Source: Achromobacter anxifer (GTDB lineage: Bacteria > Pseudomonadota > Gammaproteobacteria > Burkholderiales > Burkholderiaceae_B). Taken from it: 64,000 nt of DNA. Under the pieces are notes generated by a model. It was given only the letters and a program-made list of their open reading frames with translations. It was not told where the DNA came from and did not search any database. Where the stretch lies: NCBI RefSeq assembly GCF_903652925.1, contig NZ_CAHLAR010000014.1:62001-126000 (forward strand). Direction: 5' to 3'. This document shows, piece by piece, positions 41,111-51,751 of the stretch. Each line of letters starts with the position of its first letter. The stretch's first letter is position 1. The position numbers and the translations under genes were made by a program.

Positions 41111-44100
41111 TCAATGCCCCATGAACTCCTCCAGCGTGCCCGGCTTAGGGGCGGGACGCGGGGTCTGCTTGGCGCCCGCCGGCTTGCCGGAAGCGTCTAT
41201 GGGTTCGATCTGCGGATCGTCCCAGCTACCGGTCACGGCGTATTCCATGGTCATGGCCCGCGACAAGGGTTGCTTCAGCAGCCACTGCGTCACGAACGCG
41301 CCCAGGCCGATCAGCGGATTGACTGCGAGCGCCGTCACCATCGCCGCGCCGCTGGCGTCCAGGTTCGGGATCACCACCGCCTTCAGGTCCCAGCGCTCGC
41401 GGATGATGTTGACGCCGCCCGCCAGCACGATCGCGGCGACCGGCCCATTGATCTTGTAGCCGTCGGCCGATGCCACGCCCCCTTCCAGCTTGACGTTGCC
41501 CCGGATGGTGTCGAAGGGGAAGCCGTCGCGCAGCAGATTGGTGGGATTCACGTCCAGCCGCGCCAGCCGCTGCAGCGATTGCAGGGACAGCAGTTCCAGC
41601 AGCCGGGCCGTGCGCGAATTGACGTGCATGAAGCGGCCCTTGTCCAGGCTCACGTCGACCTGCCCGGTCAGGTCTTCGATCTTGTGGGTCCAGGGCAGAT
41701 TGCGCCAGGTGGCCTTGCCCTGCATCGTGCCCTTCCCGCCCGAAACCACCTTCTCGAAGCCGATGCGGTCCATGAACTTGCCCACGTCCTCGAACTTGAC
41801 CGAGGCGTCCACCGACAGCCCCCGGGTCTCGCCTTCCAGCCGCCAGTTGCCGGTGGCGTTCAGCGAGGCCGCCTCGTTGACGATGGACAGCTTGTCCAGC
41901 CGCCATTGGCGGCCGCGCTCCAGGTTCGTGCCCAGGACCTGGAGTTCGCCCACGTTCTTGCCATACAGCAGGAATTCCTTGGCCTGAAGGTCGATCGCGG
42001 GGATATCGGACAGGTCATTGCCGGAAGACAGCGCCTCGTCCGCCTTGTTGGTGTCGCCCTCGCCGCCCAGCGACAGGTGCTTCAGGCGCGCGGTGATCTG
42101 GCCGGCGATGGCGCCCGAAGCCTCGCGCCACTCCAGCGAACCCGCGGCCTGCTTCGATTGCAGATCGACGCGCCATTGCGCCGGCCCAGGCCGCGTCGCG
42201 TACAGCGTCAGGTCGTTCAGGGTGTAGCCGCCCGAGCGCAGCACGCCGGCCGCCAGGCTGACGCGTTCAGCCGCGGGCAGCATCGGCCGGGGAGCGGCCT
42301 TGCCCTTGCCGGCGGGCGGACTGAAGCCGTCGGACACCTTTTCCCAGGCATCCAGATCCAGTTCCGGCAGGCTGGCGTTCAGGCTCAGCCCGCGTTCCGG
42401 CAGGCTGGCCGGGCGGTTGATGCCCAGCGCTCCGCGCGCGAAATAGGAAGCGCCCCCTTCCGACGGCGCCCGCTCGAACAACGCGTTGACGCCGTCGCCC
42501 AGGCTGGCGGTGAGCCAGCGCCGGTTCTGTGCGCCGCGGTCCTGCGCGGGCGACCACTGCACCTTCAGCAACTGCGACGCGGAGGCCGCCTTGCCCACCG
42601 GGGCGGGCATGTCGATCGCCATGCCCACCAGATCGGATTCGACGGAGATATCCACCGCCCCGCCGCGCTGATAGCCCACCTTGCCCTTGTAGGCGGCCTT
42701 GCCGGAAAAGCGCGACATGGAGGGCGTGTTGCTCAACTGGGTCAGCGCCGGCCCGGCCAGCGTGCCCTCGAAGCGCAGCGCGTCCGAACTCTGCGCCAGG
42801 CGCCCGTAGATCCGCGCCGGGCCGCCCAGGAACTGCGCTTTCAAATCCTTGGCCTCGACCCCCTTCTCCGAGAAGTCCAGGTCGCCGTGCATCTGGCTGA
42901 GCAGCGGCATTTCCGGCATGAAGGTGAAGGTGTTGCCCGCGAACAGGATGTTGCCCTGGACCTGGGTATCGTCGGCATTCAGCAGGGGCACCTTGAGCTT
43001 GAGGCCCACGCGCCAATCGCCGGTGCCGCGGGCTTCGTCCAAGGCCCCGTCCAGTAGGCCGCCCAGGGGTGAATTGGCCGCCAGCGCCAGGTAGGCCGGC
43101 ACCGTGCCAGAGGTCTGGCCGGTCAGCAACAGTTCGGAGTTCTCCTCCATGTTCGGAATGCTTGCGGAGACCGCCCCCAGCGTGACCGTCTGCCCCGGGC
43201 CGGTCTGGGCGACCGCGCCGCCGGCGCTATCCAGCGCCAGGCTGACCTTGTCGATACGGAAATTGCCGGACAGGTTCTCCAGCATCGGCCAGCCCTTGCG
43301 CTGGCCGTGCGCCGGCGCGTAGTCGACCTTGGCGCCGCTGAATGCGCCCGCGATGACGAATTCGCCCTGGGAACCCGCAGCGCCAAAGGGGAACTCGTCG
43401 AGATCGCCCTTGAGGGTGATGGACGCGGACTGCATCTCGCCCGCCGGCAGGCCGATGGCCAGCCATTCACGGGCGTCGGCATTGACCTCCAGGGGCAGGT
43501 AGCGGTGGATCGCGGGCATGGAGCCGCGCGCCATCACGCCGCGCATGTCGACGCTGCCCGCGGGCGTCTTGCCCTCGCGTTGCCACTGGCCCTGCAGGCG
43601 CACGTCGAGGTCGTCGTTGACCAGATGCAGCTTGCCGACGTCCACGAACCAGTGCTCCGCGTCGGGCCCCTTGATGCTGGCGTCCAGCGCCACCTCGTGC
43701 GCAGCCAGCGAGGGTTGTTCGAAGACCCCGGGCAAGACCACGCCCAGTTGCTCCGCCTTGCCGCTGACCGATACGGCCGGCGCGCCCGGACTGCGCGCCA
43801 GGGGTACGCCGTCCAGCTTGAGGAAGTCGCCCGGCAAACCCTGGATGCGCGCCTGGACGTAGCCGGCCTTGAAGCCGGGGGCTGCCGCGCCTTGCGAGGC
43901 CGCCGTCCATTGCAGGCCTCGCAGCGCGGTATCCGCCGTCAGGTCCGTGAACTTGCCGCGTTCCAGCTGCAGCCACGCGCGTCCGCTCAGGCGGCCCGCC
44001 ACGTCGGGCACCTCGAACCAGGACTTCCATGCCAACGGCTCCACGTCGTCCAGCTGCGCGTACAGCTGGCCGCTCCAGTTGCCGGGATTCGACGAATCCA

Positions 44101-44773
44101 CCGCGAACAGGCTGCGGTTGAATTCGCCGCGCAGCTCGACATTGCGCGCCAGCGCGGCGCCGGCCGCGGCCTTGAGGACGAAGCGGTGCGACAGGCTACC
44201 GTTGCGGGCCAGCAAGTCGACGCCGGTCAGCGTCAGCTCGGGCGCCCCGCGCAGATCATCCTGCCAGCGGATGGTGGCGTCGCGGATCCGCAGCTCGCGT
44301 TGCGCGGCCAGCCAACGCAAGGCGGGATGGTCCAGGTCGGAACTCTGGTCGCGGGCATTGAGGTCGATGTCCTGGCCCGCCACCCACAAATGGTTTGCCG
44401 TGTCGCGCCGCAGGCTCAGTTCGGGCCGCTCCACCTGCAGCCGCAGCAGCTTGGGCGACAAGACCAGGATGCTGCGCCAGCCCAGCACGGCCGACACGGA
44501 TGGCAAAGACAGCACGGGAGCGGCCTCGTCGTCGTAGACTTGGACGGAGGCCAGATCCAGCTTGGGATTGAGGCCTTGCCAGTCCGCGCGGATGGAGCCA
44601 ATGGTTACGCGGGAGCCCAGCGCCCGGCTGACGTAGGCCTCGATCTGGGGACGCCATTCGTCCACGCGGGGCAAGACCCAATAGCGGACGCCCAGCAGGC
44701 CGAGGGCCACGACGGCATAGATCGTCAGCACGGCCCAGAACATCCAGCAGAGCACTTTTTTTGAAACAGACAC
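41111..44773 (-). CDS. yhdP: YhdP-family AsmA-like envelope protein
   Basis: About 1220 residues. One N-terminal membrane helix ([23 protein letters not shown]) is followed by a long periplasmic beta-rich body of DUF3971/AsmA-like type. It ends with an AsmA-type region ([27 protein letters not shown]...) and a proline-rich tail. In E. coli, YhdP with TamB and YdbH bridges the two membranes to move phospholipid and maintain the permeability barrier. The start is uncertain: GTG 44773 gives SVSKKVLCW before the helix, GTG 44755 and ATG 44743 are alternatives, and none has a clear ribosome-binding site. It is divergent from glnE, with about 80 nt between starts. Confidence 0.9.
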   Translation of the reverse strand: MSVSKKVLCWMFWAVLTIYAVVALGLLGVRYWVLPRVDEWRPQIEAYVSRALGSRVTIGSIRADWQGLNPKLDLASVQVYDDEAAPVLSLPSVSAVLGWRSILVLSPKLLRLQVERPELSLRRDTANHLWVAGQDIDLNARDQSSDLDHPALRWLAAQRELRIRDATIRWQDDLRGAPELTLTGVDLLARNGSLSHRFVLKAAAGAALARNVELRGEFNRSLFAVDSSNPGNWSGQLYAQLDDVEPLAWKSWFEVPDVAGRLSGRAWLQLERGKFTDLTADTALRGLQWTAASQGAAAPGFKAGYVQARIQGLPGDFLKLDGVPLARSPGAPAVSVSGKAEQLGVVLPGVFEQPSLAAHEVALDASIKGPDAEHWFVDVGKLHLVNDDLDVRLQGQWQREGKTPAGSVDMRGVMARGSMPAIHRYLPLEVNADAREWLAIGLPAGEMQSASITLKGDLDEFPFGAAGSQGEFVIAGAFSGAKVDYAPAHGQRKGWPMLENLSGNFRIDKVSLALDSAGGAVAQTGPGQTVTLGAVSASIPNMEENSELLLTGQTSGTVPAYLALAANSPLGGLLDGALDEARGTGDWRVGLKLKVPLLNADDTQVQGNILFAGNTFTFMPEMPLLSQMHGDLDFSEKGVEAKDLKAQFLGGPARIYGRLAQSSDALRFEGTLAGPALTQLSNTPSMSRFSGKAAYKGKVGYQRGGAVDISVESDLVGMAIDMPAPVGKAASASQLLKVQWSPAQDRGAQNRRWLTASLGDGVNALFERAPSEGGASYFARGALGINRPASLPERGLSLNASLPELDLDAWEKVSDGFSPPAGKGKAAPRPMLPAAERVSLAAGVLRSGGYTLNDLTLYATRPGPAQWRVDLQSKQAAGSLEWREASGAIAGQITARLKHLSLGGEGDTNKADEALSSGNDLSDIPAIDLQAKEFLLYGKNVGELQVLGTNLERGRQWRLDKLSIVNEAASLNATGNWRLEGETRGLSVDASVKFEDVGKFMDRIGFEKVVSGGKGTMQGKATWRNLPWTHKIEDLTGQVDVSLDKGRFMHVNSRTARLLELLSLQSLQRLARLDVNPTNLLRDGFPFDTIRGNVKLEGGVASADGYKINGPVAAIVLAGGVNIIRERWDLKAVVIPNLDASGAAMVTALAVNPLIGLGAFVTQWLLKQPLSRAMTMEYAVTGSWDDPQIEPIDASGKPAGAKQTPRPAPKPGTLEEFMGH

Positions 44774-44855
44774 GGATAGGCGGGCAGGAAAGAAGGTCTT
44801 GCGGTATCGTCCCCACTTATACCTGAAACGCGCCCATTCCGCCGCCCCTTTCGCC

Positions 44856-47636
44856 ATGTCCACGTCCCCTACGTTCGCCCCCGCCATCGCCTGGTCCGGC
44901 CATCTGCGTCGCCGGCTGGATGCCCATCCTGATCTGGCCGCCTGGCTGGCCGAGGCCGTGCGCGAACCCCTCACTCCGGCGCGGATCGCGCAATGGCAGT
45001 CCGAACTGGCCGGGCCGCAGGCCGGCGGCGCGATGCCGGTGGATGTCTGCCGCATGGTGCTGCGCAAACTGCGCGAACGCGTCTTCAACGCGCTCATCGT
45101 GCGCGACCTGACTGGCCAGGCAGACCTGGAAGAAGTCGTCGGCGCCATGACCACGCTGGCGGACACCGCCGTGGCCGCGGCCTATCGCAGCGTCGCGGCG
45201 GACCTCGCGGCCGTGCATGGCGTGCCGCGCGATCCGGCCACGGGCAAGCCGCAGGAAATGCTGATCGTGGGCATGGGCAAGCTGGGCGGCTGCGAACTGA
45301 ACGTGTCGTCCGACATCGACCTGATCATGCTGTACGGCGAGGAAGGCGAAACCGATGGCCCGCGCCGCATCAGCCACCATGAGTTCTATGGCCGCCTGAC
45401 GCGGCGCATGATGCCTGTGCTGTCGGAAGTGGACGCCAACGGACAGGTGTTCCGCACGGACCTGCGCCTGCGTCCCGACGGTGACGCCGGCCCCCTGGCC
45501 TGGAGTCTGGACGCGCTGGAGCATTACCTGATCGGCCAGGGCCGCGAATGGGAGCGCTACGCCTGGCTCAAGGCGCGACTGATCCCGGCCCAGGCCTTCG
45601 AAGGCAGCGACAGCGCCGTGCAGGCGCGGCAACTGGAAAGCCTGCGCGTGCCCTTCGTCTACCGCAAGTACTTCGACTTCGACGCGCTGTCGGCTCTGCG
45701 CGCCCTGCGCGAGCGCATCCGGCAGGACTGGCAACGCCGCGCCAGCGCGCGCAACGGCATCGACAGCGCCAACAACATCAAGCTGGGCGATGGCGGCATT
45801 CGCGAAATCGAATTCGTGGTGCAGCTGGCGCAGTTGATCCGCGGCGGCCGCATGCCCGCGCTGCAGAAGCGCGGCCTGCTGGAAGCGCTGCACGCCGAAT
45901 GCGTGGCGGGCCTGGTGCCCGAGGAAGACGCGCGCCGGCTGGAAGAGGCCTACCGCTACCTGCGCCGCACCGAACACGTCTTGCAGTACCGCGAGGACGC
46001 CCAGACGCACCTGCTGCCGGGCGACCCGGCCCAGCGCGCCGAGCTGGCCGCGGCGCTGGGCCTTAGTCACGACGAATTCGAAAGCACCCTGGCCGCGCAC
46101 CGCCAATTCGTCTCGCGCACGTTCCGCAACGTCTTCCGCCTGGTGGGCATGGGCGACGCCGAGGAGCAGACGCCCGCCCCCGGCTCGATCGATCCCGGAA
46201 CCGGCCAGGACGAGCCGGACAGCAGCTGCGAACTCGCTGAACAGATCAGCCAGGCCTTCGGCGACGATGCGCAGGACCTGCTGCGCCGCACCGAAACCCT
46301 GCTGGGCAGCCATCGCGTGCGCAGCCTGCCCGAGAGCAGCCGCAAGCGCATGGACGCCCTGCTGCCCGCCGCCCTGCGCGCCGCCTTGCAGACCCCTGCT
46401 CCGCTGCAAGCCACGGTCCGGCTGTTCGACCTGATCGAGAAAATCGCCCAGCGCAGCGCCTACCTGGCCCTGCTGGCCGAATACCCGGATACTCTGGCGC
46501 GGGTGGCGCGCATGGTTGCCGCCAGCCCCTGGGCCGCGCAATACCTGACGCAGCACCCCTTGCTGCTGGACAGCCTGATCGACTGGCGCACCCTGTTCGA
46601 ACCGCTGGACTTCGCCCAGATCGCGCGGCAGCTGACCGCCGACCTGGACGCCTGCCGCCTGCCCGACGGCGATCCGGACATCGAACGCCAGATGAACCTG
46701 ATGCGCGACGTGCAGCGCCAGGCCAGCTTCCAACTGCTGGCGCAGGACCTGGAAGGCGAGCTCACCGTGGAGAAGCTGGCCGACCAGTTGTCCGCGCTGG
46801 CCGACCTGCTGCTGACCGAGACCATCCGCCGCGCCTGGCCGCTGGTGAACAAGGCCGAAGGCGCCGAACCGCGCTTCGCGGTCATCGCCTACGGCAAGCT
46901 CGGCGGCAAGGAACTGGGCTACGCCTCGGACCTGGACCTGGTGTTCCTGTTCGACGATCCGCGCGAGGATGCCGCCGAGGTCTACGCCAAGCTGGGCCGG
47001 CGCATGACCTCCTGGCTGTCGACCATGACGTCTTCCGGCCGGCTGTATGAAGTCGACCTGCGCCTGCGGCCGGACGGCGACGCCGGCCTGCTGGCGGTGT
47101 CGGTCGAAGCCTTCGAGCAATACCAGCACAAGCACGCCTGGGCCTGGGAACACCAGGCCCTGACCCGCGCGCGCCATGCCTCGGGCGACGCCAGCGTCGG
47201 CGCGCGCTTCGAAAAAATCCGCGAGGACATCCTGGTGCTGCCGCGCGACGCCGCCAAGCTGCGCGAGGAAGTGCTGGAGATGCGCGAGAAGATCAACGCG
47301 GGCCATCCCAACACCAGCCCGCTGTTCGACCTGAAGCACGACCGGGGCGGCATGGTCGACGTGGAATTCGTCACGCAGTACCTGGTGCTGTGCCACTCGG
47401 GCACGCATCCGGTGCTGGTGCGCAACCTGGGCAATATCGCGCTGCTGCGCCTGTCGGGCGAAGCCGGCCTGATTTCGCCCGAACTGGCGGCCCGCGCCGG
47501 CGACGCCTATCGCACGCTGCGCCGGGTGCAGCACCAGATGCGCCTGCAGGGCGTGGAAAAGGCCCGCGTGCCGCAGGACCAGCTGCAAGAGGAACGCGCC
47601 GCCGTGCGCGAGCTGTGGGCAGCGGTGCTGGGCTGA
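44856..47636 (+). CDS. glnE: Bifunctional glutamine synthetase adenylyltransferase/deadenylyltransferase
   Basis: GlnE adds and removes AMP on glutamine synthetase in response to PII. The 926 residues hold two nucleotidyltransferase domains with their metal-binding signature: [20 protein letters not shown] near residue 150 (AMP-removing half) and [20 protein letters not shown] near 685 (adenylylating half). Each is followed by a GlnE helical domain, with [12 protein letters not shown] motifs in both halves. The two domains are joined by a linker near 440-470. ATG 44856 was preferred because the frame upstream overlaps the yhdP leader. Confidence 0.96.
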   Translation: MSTSPTFAPAIAWSGHLRRRLDAHPDLAAWLAEAVREPLTPARIAQWQSELAGPQAGGAMPVDVCRMVLRKLRERVFNALIVRDLTGQADLEEVVGAMTTLADTAVAAAYRSVAADLAAVHGVPRDPATGKPQEMLIVGMGKLGGCELNVSSDIDLIMLYGEEGETDGPRRISHHEFYGRLTRRMMPVLSEVDANGQVFRTDLRLRPDGDAGPLAWSLDALEHYLIGQGREWERYAWLKARLIPAQAFEGSDSAVQARQLESLRVPFVYRKYFDFDALSALRALRERIRQDWQRRASARNGIDSANNIKLGDGGIREIEFVVQLAQLIRGGRMPALQKRGLLEALHAECVAGLVPEEDARRLEEAYRYLRRTEHVLQYREDAQTHLLPGDPAQRAELAAALGLSHDEFESTLAAHRQFVSRTFRNVFRLVGMGDAEEQTPAPGSIDPGTGQDEPDSSCELAEQISQAFGDDAQDLLRRTETLLGSHRVRSLPESSRKRMDALLPAALRAALQTPAPLQATVRLFDLIEKIAQRSAYLALLAEYPDTLARVARMVAASPWAAQYLTQHPLLLDSLIDWRTLFEPLDFAQIARQLTADLDACRLPDGDPDIERQMNLMRDVQRQASFQLLAQDLEGELTVEKLADQLSALADLLLTETIRRAWPLVNKAEGAEPRFAVIAYGKLGGKELGYASDLDLVFLFDDPREDAAEVYAKLGRRMTSWLSTMTSSGRLYEVDLRLRPDGDAGLLAVSVEAFEQYQHKHAWAWEHQALTRARHASGDASVGARFEKIREDILVLPRDAAKLREEVLEMREKINAGHPNTSPLFDLKHDRGGMVDVEFVTQYLVLCHSGTHPVLVRNLGNIALLRLSGEAGLISPELAARAGDAYRTLRRVQHQMRLQGVEKARVPQDQLQEERAAVRELWAAVLG

Positions 47637-47642
47637 ACGCAT

Positions 47643-47663
47643 AGGGGGACCGGGCGTCCCCCT
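47643..47663 (+). other. Stem-loop after glnE
   Basis: AGGGGGAC (47643-47650) and GTCCCCCT (47656-47663) form a perfect 8-bp stem with a 5-nt loop directly after the glnE stop. There is no T-tract, so it is a weak or Rho-assisted terminator at best. Confidence 0.45.
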
Positions 47664-47719
47664 GCTTGCGGCAACTCAGCGTAAAATAAGGAGTTTTCCG
47701 CTATTGTTGCCTGCAAGCC

Positions 47720-48394
47720 ATGTCTGAACTCGTGCGCCCCAAACTCGACCTGCCCGCCGGCCGCCGCAAGGTGCTGATGCACTCGTGCTGCGCGCCCTGT
47801 TCCGGCGAAGTCATGGAAGCGATGACCGCCTCGGGCATCGACTATGCCATCTACTTCTACAACCCGAACATCCATCCGGTCAAAGAGTACGAGATCCGCA
47901 AGCAGGAGAACATCCGCTTCGCCGAGCAGCACGGCATCGAGTTCATCGACGCCGACTACGACATGGACAACTGGTTCGAACGCGTCAAGGGCATGGAAAA
48001 CGCCCCCGAACGCGGCGAGCGCTGCACGGCCTGCTTCGACATGCGCTTCGAACGCACCGCGCTCTACGCACACGAACATGGTTTCGACACCATCACCAGT
48101 TCGCTGGGCATCTCGCGCTGGAAGGACATGAACCAGATCAACGGCTGCGGCGAACGCGCCGCGGCGCGCTACGATGATCTGATCTACTGGACCTACAACT
48201 GGCGCAAGGGCGGCGGCTCCGCCCGCATGATCGAAATCAGCAAGCGCGAAAACTTCTATCAGCAGGAATACTGCGGCTGCGTCTATTCGCTGCGCGACAC
48301 CAACCGCCACCGCCGCTCGCAAGGCCGCGAACGCATCCACATCGGCGTGAAGTTCTACGGCAAGGAAGACCTGATCAACGAGGAACAGCTCTGA
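47720..48394 (+). CDS. queH: Epoxyqueuosine reductase QueH
   Basis: QueH performs the last step of queuosine synthesis in tRNA, reducing epoxyqueuosine. It is the non-cobalamin alternative to QueG. The 224 residues contain the metal/cluster cysteines of the family: [11 protein letters not shown] (about 21-31), [10 protein letters not shown] (about 101-110) and YCGCVYS (about 179-185). [19 protein letters not shown] is also present. The stop codon is immediately followed by the stop of the convergent araC-type gene, with no bases between. Confidence 0.93.
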   Translation: MSELVRPKLDLPAGRRKVLMHSCCAPCSGEVMEAMTASGIDYAIYFYNPNIHPVKEYEIRKQENIRFAEQHGIEFIDADYDMDNWFERVKGMENAPERGERCTACFDMRFERTALYAHEHGFDTITSSLGISRWKDMNQINGCGERAAARYDDLIYWTYNWRKGGGSARMIEISKRENFYQQEYCGCVYSLRDTNRHRRSQGRERIHIGVKFYGKEDLINEEQL

Positions 48395-49354
48395 TCAGGC
48401 CGAACGCCCCTGGCGCCGGTACTCCGACGGCGACACGCCGAAGCGCTTGCGGAACGCGTGGCTGAAGCGCGCCGCATCTGAAAAACCGAATCTGTAGGCG
48501 ATGTCGCCTATGGGCCGCGCCGCTTGCGCGGCATCGCACAGCGTGTCCCGGCAACGCTCCAGGCGCGCGCTGAGAATGAAATCGGCCGGCGTCGTGGAAG
48601 CCAGCGCAAACAGGTTGTAGAGATAGCGCCGCGACATCCTGAAGGCCGCGGCCGCGGCGGCGGGCGACAGCGCCGGATCATGCAGGTTTTCGAATATGTG
48701 CTGCTGCACCCGGCGCAATTGCGCCTGGCGCAGTTCGGCCTGATCCTGCTCAGCCTGCGCCCCTGCCCGCTCGCTGATATCCAGCCCCATCATCTGCAGC
48801 ACGGCGTTGGCCGCGTCGCGCGACGCGCTCTCGGACAAGCGGCCATGTTCGGTCAGCGCCACGCGCAGCAGGTCCATGGCCATGCGGCCGCAGCCCTGGC
48901 GCGCGCTGAAGCTGCGCGCCACCGCGTTCTGCATGAAGGATTGCCAGGCATCGAAATGCTTGCCTGGCACCTGCATGACCAGGAAGTGCGCGCCGTCATC
49001 GACTTCGACCTCGTAGGGCCGGGTGGTGTCGTAGATGCTCCATTCGCCAGGCACCAGCAAGGCGCTGCGGCCGGACTGGCGGATCTCGCTGCGGCCCGAC
49101 AGCTGCAGCGTCACCTTGTAGCCCGGCGCTTCGGAGCGGTCGGCCAGCAGCTTGCTGCGGCGCACGCGCTGGGCGCTGCTGCGCAATTCGCAGACCTGCA
49201 TCCAGCCCAACGAATCCACCGCCACGCTGTTGCGGAAACGCGCGGGAAACACCGCGGACACTTCCAGGGGTACGAAGGTATCGCTGACACTTTCCTGCCA
49301 GCTTGCGCAGTCCAGGAAATGCGTGGGCGCGCTGCGCAAAAGGGATGGGGACAT
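48395..49354 (-). CDS. AraC-family activator, probable regulator of the aau cluster
   Basis: The protein has 319 residues. An N-terminal AraC-binding-2-like sensing domain (about 30-190: GYKVTLQLSGRSEIRQSG, LLVPGEWSIYDTTRPYEVEV) precedes a C-terminal double helix-turn-helix (about 215-315: RRYLYNLFALASTTPADFIL, DIAYRFGFSDAARFSHAFRK). FeaR, which activates tyramine/phenylethylamine genes in E. coli, has this architecture. The gene follows the aau operon on the same strand after 148 nt. Two 9-bp direct repeats 22 bp apart upstream of the operon are plausible binding sites. Its role as an amine-responsive activator is inferred. Confidence 0.85.
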   Translation of the reverse strand: MSPSLLRSAPTHFLDCASWQESVSDTFVPLEVSAVFPARFRNSVAVDSLGWMQVCELRSSAQRVRRSKLLADRSEAPGYKVTLQLSGRSEIRQSGRSALLVPGEWSIYDTTRPYEVEVDDGAHFLVMQVPGKHFDAWQSFMQNAVARSFSARQGCGRMAMDLLRVALTEHGRLSESASRDAANAVLQMMGLDISERAGAQAEQDQAELRQAQLRRVQQHIFENLHDPALSPAAAAAAFRMSRRYLYNLFALASTTPADFILSARLERCRDTLCDAAQAARPIGDIAYRFGFSDAARFSHAFRKRFGVSPSEYRRQGRSA

Positions 49355-49502
49355 GGCGACTCCGGCGTCTCGAAACGGCGTGCCTTTTTGCCTGGGGCGG
49401 CCTGCCTGGCGACACAGCTACAGCGTTGAATGGAATGCTGCCTCTTTCTAGCATCGGTCGGCGCCAGGGAGTATCGGTGACAACCCCTAAGTGCCTGTTC
49501 CG

Positions 49503-50045
49503 CTAGGGTTTTCTGTCGCTGCCATAGGAATAGTCGGCCAGCGGGAAGCCCAGCCCCGACAACGCCTGCGCCAGCCCGTGGCGCACCGGCACCACGTCCT
49601 CGTAGCGGCGTGGCCGGACCTGGGCGACTTCCTGTTCCGTATAGGGCCGGAAATCGCCCGGCAACTGTGCCGGGCTGAATTCCTCCAGCACCCAGTTCAG
49701 CACGGCCGCGAGCTCGGCATTGCTGAGCTGCGATTGCGCCGCGCCCGGCACCCGGACCAGATACTCGCGGCCCTCGGGCAGATGCACGAATGCGCCCACG
49801 GAGTTGCGGAAGTCGGGAATGCCGTGGCGGCTGCTGCCGCGGCCGTCCACCCGATGGCAGCCCGCGCATTGCAGCACATAGTCGGCGCGGACGGACTGCC
49901 GCAGCCTGTCGGCCGCGGCGCGGTCCGCCACCGGCGCGCCGGCCGCAAGCTCTCCGGCGGCCGCCCGGGCCGCGCAGAGCAGGATGGCGGCGGCGCACAG
50001 CCCGCGCCATCCCTGCCACCGCGGTCGCGCCCCTGGCCTGATCAT
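49503..50045 (-). CDS. Periplasmic mono-haem cytochrome c lacking methionine
   Basis: The protein has 180 residues. After a Sec signal (residues 1-31, AAAILLCAARAAAG) comes one haem motif CAGCH (60-64), then PDFRNSVGAFVHLPEG and LSNAELAAVLNWVL, as in small class I cytochromes c. Apart from the start codon the protein contains no methionine, so the usual axial Met is absent; a His, Tyr or other side chain must take that place. It corresponds in position to the small mono-haem cytochrome gene (orf-2) after aauA in Alcaligenes faecalis. It could accept electrons from the dehydrogenase or serve cofactor maturation. Its ATG overlaps the aauA stop (ATGA). Confidence 0.88.
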   Translation of the reverse strand: MIRPGARPRWQGWRGLCAAAILLCAARAAAGELAAGAPVADRAAADRLRQSVRADYVLQCAGCHRVDGRGSSRHGIPDFRNSVGAFVHLPEGREYLVRVPGAAQSQLSNAELAAVLNWVLEEFSPAQLPGDFRPYTEQEVAQVRPRRYEDVVPVRHGLAQALSGLGFPLADYSYGSDRKP

Positions 50046-50560
50046 TTCGGCTTCGGCTTGGCCAGGCCCACGATCACGGACGTCGTGCAGTGGAAGATGG
50101 AGGACTCGTTGGACATGCACCAGTTCACGTCGTTGTGCAGGAACATCTGATAGCCCGGACGCTCGCGCTCGGCGGATGCGCACATGCATTTGCCGCAAGC
50201 AGCCTTGCCGCAGCAGTCGTTATAGCTGATCAGATAGTCCTTGCCGTCCAGCGGATTGTGGCAGGTGCCGACCCACGAGACCGCCGAGGGCGACGTGCCG
50301 GGCGGGCAGGACGTCATGCTGCCGCCGCAGCATGAACACAGGAAGCCGTCCACCGCGCAATAGCGCCAGTAGTCGCAGGCCGTGTCGTCCATCTGCGGTT
50401 TCTTGGGGTCCGCGGGTGCCGAGCGCGCCACCGGCAGCACCGGCATCAGGAAGGCGGTGCCGACCAGCGCCCGGCCGATGCGGTTGAGCACGCTGCGCCG
50501 CGAAGTGGTGTGCGCGACCGAGCGCGCGGCGCGCTCTCCGAGTTTATCCAGCCAATGCAT
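50042..50560 (-). CDS. aauA: Aromatic amine dehydrogenase small (TTQ) subunit
   Basis: A 172-residue beta subunit. A twin-arginine-type leader (SRRSVLNRIGRALVG) directs periplasmic export. Trp96 (SWVGTC) and Trp147 (VNWCMS) are 51 residues apart, exactly the spacing of the two tryptophans crosslinked into tryptophan tryptophylquinone in MADH and AADH. Asp71 and Asp115 lie at -25 and +19 from the first Trp, matching the catalytic aspartates; Thr159 and Phe156 fit the AADH active site. Fourteen cysteines supply the many disulfides of this fold. It oxidises primary aralkylamines to aldehyde and ammonia. Overlaps aauD by 17 nt. Confidence 0.95.
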   Translation of the reverse strand: MHWLDKLGERAARSVAHTTSRRSVLNRIGRALVGTAFLMPVLPVARSAPADPKKPQMDDTACDYWRYCAVDGFLCSCCGGSMTSCPPGTSPSAVSWVGTCHNPLDGKDYLISYNDCCGKAACGKCMCASAERERPGYQMFLHNDVNWCMSNESSIFHCTTSVIVGLAKPKPK

Positions 50561-51182
50561 TGCCGCTCTCCTTGCGGGAAATCCGGGTTTCTTCCAGCGT
50601 GCCGGCGGCCAGGAATTCCTGCACCGAGGCCACGCCCAGCTCCTTCGCGGTGAACAGGCTTTCGAGCTGTTCGCGCGAGTTGATCAGGCCCTTGGCGCGC
50701 AAGGTTCCGGTTTCGTCGATCAGCACGGCATAGGGCAGCTTGCTGATCTGGAACTTCATGCCCAGCTCGGTCGACAGCAGGTACGGAAAGCGCTCCAGGC
50801 CCGCCTGCTTGTAGAACGCCAGGTGCTCGGGCATTTCGCCGTCGCTGGCCAGGACGATGCGCAGCCAGGCGCTTTCACTGCTGGCCACCGACTTCAGGAT
50901 CGGCAAGAGCTTCTTGCAGACCGGGCAGGTGGGGGAAAGAAAGAACAGCAGCTGGCTGTGCTGTCCGCGTTCGCCGATGACGATGCGGCGGCCCAGCAGA
51001 TCCGCCAGTTCGAAGCGCGGCGCGGGCTCGCCCACGCCGGGGCCCTTGTCCATCGTCAGCGCCCCCATCGGCGCCACGCGCTCGTACAGCACGCCGATCT
51101 GCCTGGACAGCGCCAGGATGACCAGCACCAGGCAGAGCACCACGCCCCACAGCAGGAAATTGGAAATGATCAAGGCATCCAT
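50544..51182 (-). CDS. aauD: Amine dehydrogenase accessory protein, MauD/AauD
   Basis: The protein has 212 residues. One N-terminal membrane helix (about 5-25, ISNFLLWGVVLCLVLVILAL) anchors a periplasmic thioredoxin-like domain with the redox motif SPTCPVCKK near residue 95 and the cis-Pro region KLPYAVLIDE. MauD/AauD proteins are needed to form the small subunit's disulfides. ATG 51182 was chosen from the family N-terminus; the longer frame is a shadow of aauE/aauB. It is 11 nt after aauE. Confidence 0.94.
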   Translation of the reverse strand: MDALIISNFLLWGVVLCLVLVILALSRQIGVLYERVAPMGALTMDKGPGVGEPAPRFELADLLGRRIVIGERGQHSQLLFFLSPTCPVCKKLLPILKSVASSESAWLRIVLASDGEMPEHLAFYKQAGLERFPYLLSTELGMKFQISKLPYAVLIDETGTLRAKGLINSREQLESLFTAKELGVASVQEFLAAGTLEETRISRKESGNALAG

Positions 51183-51193
51183 GTGAGTTTCCT

Positions 51194-51751
51194 TCAGAGA
51201 TTGCGCAACTTGAGATGGGAGGCCAACAGGTGATTGGCGGTGTAGTACAGGCCCACGGCGGCCATGGCCAGGCCGAAGACGGCGGCCGAGTCGGCCCATT
51301 GCAGGCCGCGCGACTGGCCCGCCGCGGCGACCAGCGCCGGCGCGGTCCACAGCGCCAGCACCGCGTTGCGCAGCACCAGCCACCACGACAGTCCGGCCCG
51401 CTGCGCGCCGCGCCCCGGTCCGCGGGACGCGGGTCCGCCGCAACCGCAATCGATGTCGCGATGCCCCCGCAGCAGGTTGAAGGCCAGCGCCGACGTGGCC
51501 ACGGCCAGCGCCAGCAGCGCCAGCTGCGCGCCCGCCGCCTGCCCTGCGGGCGCCAGCAGCAAGGCGCCGGCCAGCGCTTCGGTCAGCACATAGGCCCATG
51601 CGAACACGCCGCTCGCCGCCGCCGGCAGGATCCGATAGGCCGACACGATGGCGGCGAAGCCGGCCATGTCCCTCAGCTTTTCCAGCGCGCCCAGAAGCAG
51701 TACGCAGGCCAGCGCCGCGCTCGCGGCATACAGCAGCACGGGATCGTTCAT
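51194..51751 (-). CDS. aauE: Amine dehydrogenase accessory membrane protein, MauE/AauE
   Basis: The protein has 185 residues, DoxX-like, with four to five membrane helices. It begins VLLYAASAALACVLLLGALEK, the MauE signature, and carries DIDCGCGG near residue 95, a cysteine cluster on the periplasmic side. It is thought to work with MauD in folding/oxidation of the cysteine-rich small subunit. Its ATG overlaps the aauB stop (ATGA). Confidence 0.92.
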   Translation of the reverse strand: MNDPVLLYAASAALACVLLLGALEKLRDMAGFAAIVSAYRILPAAASGVFAWAYVLTEALAGALLLAPAGQAAGAQLALLALAVATSALAFNLLRGHRDIDCGCGGPASRGPGRGAQRAGLSWWLVLRNAVLALWTAPALVAAAGQSRGLQWADSAAVFGLAMAAVGLYYTANHLLASHLKLRNL

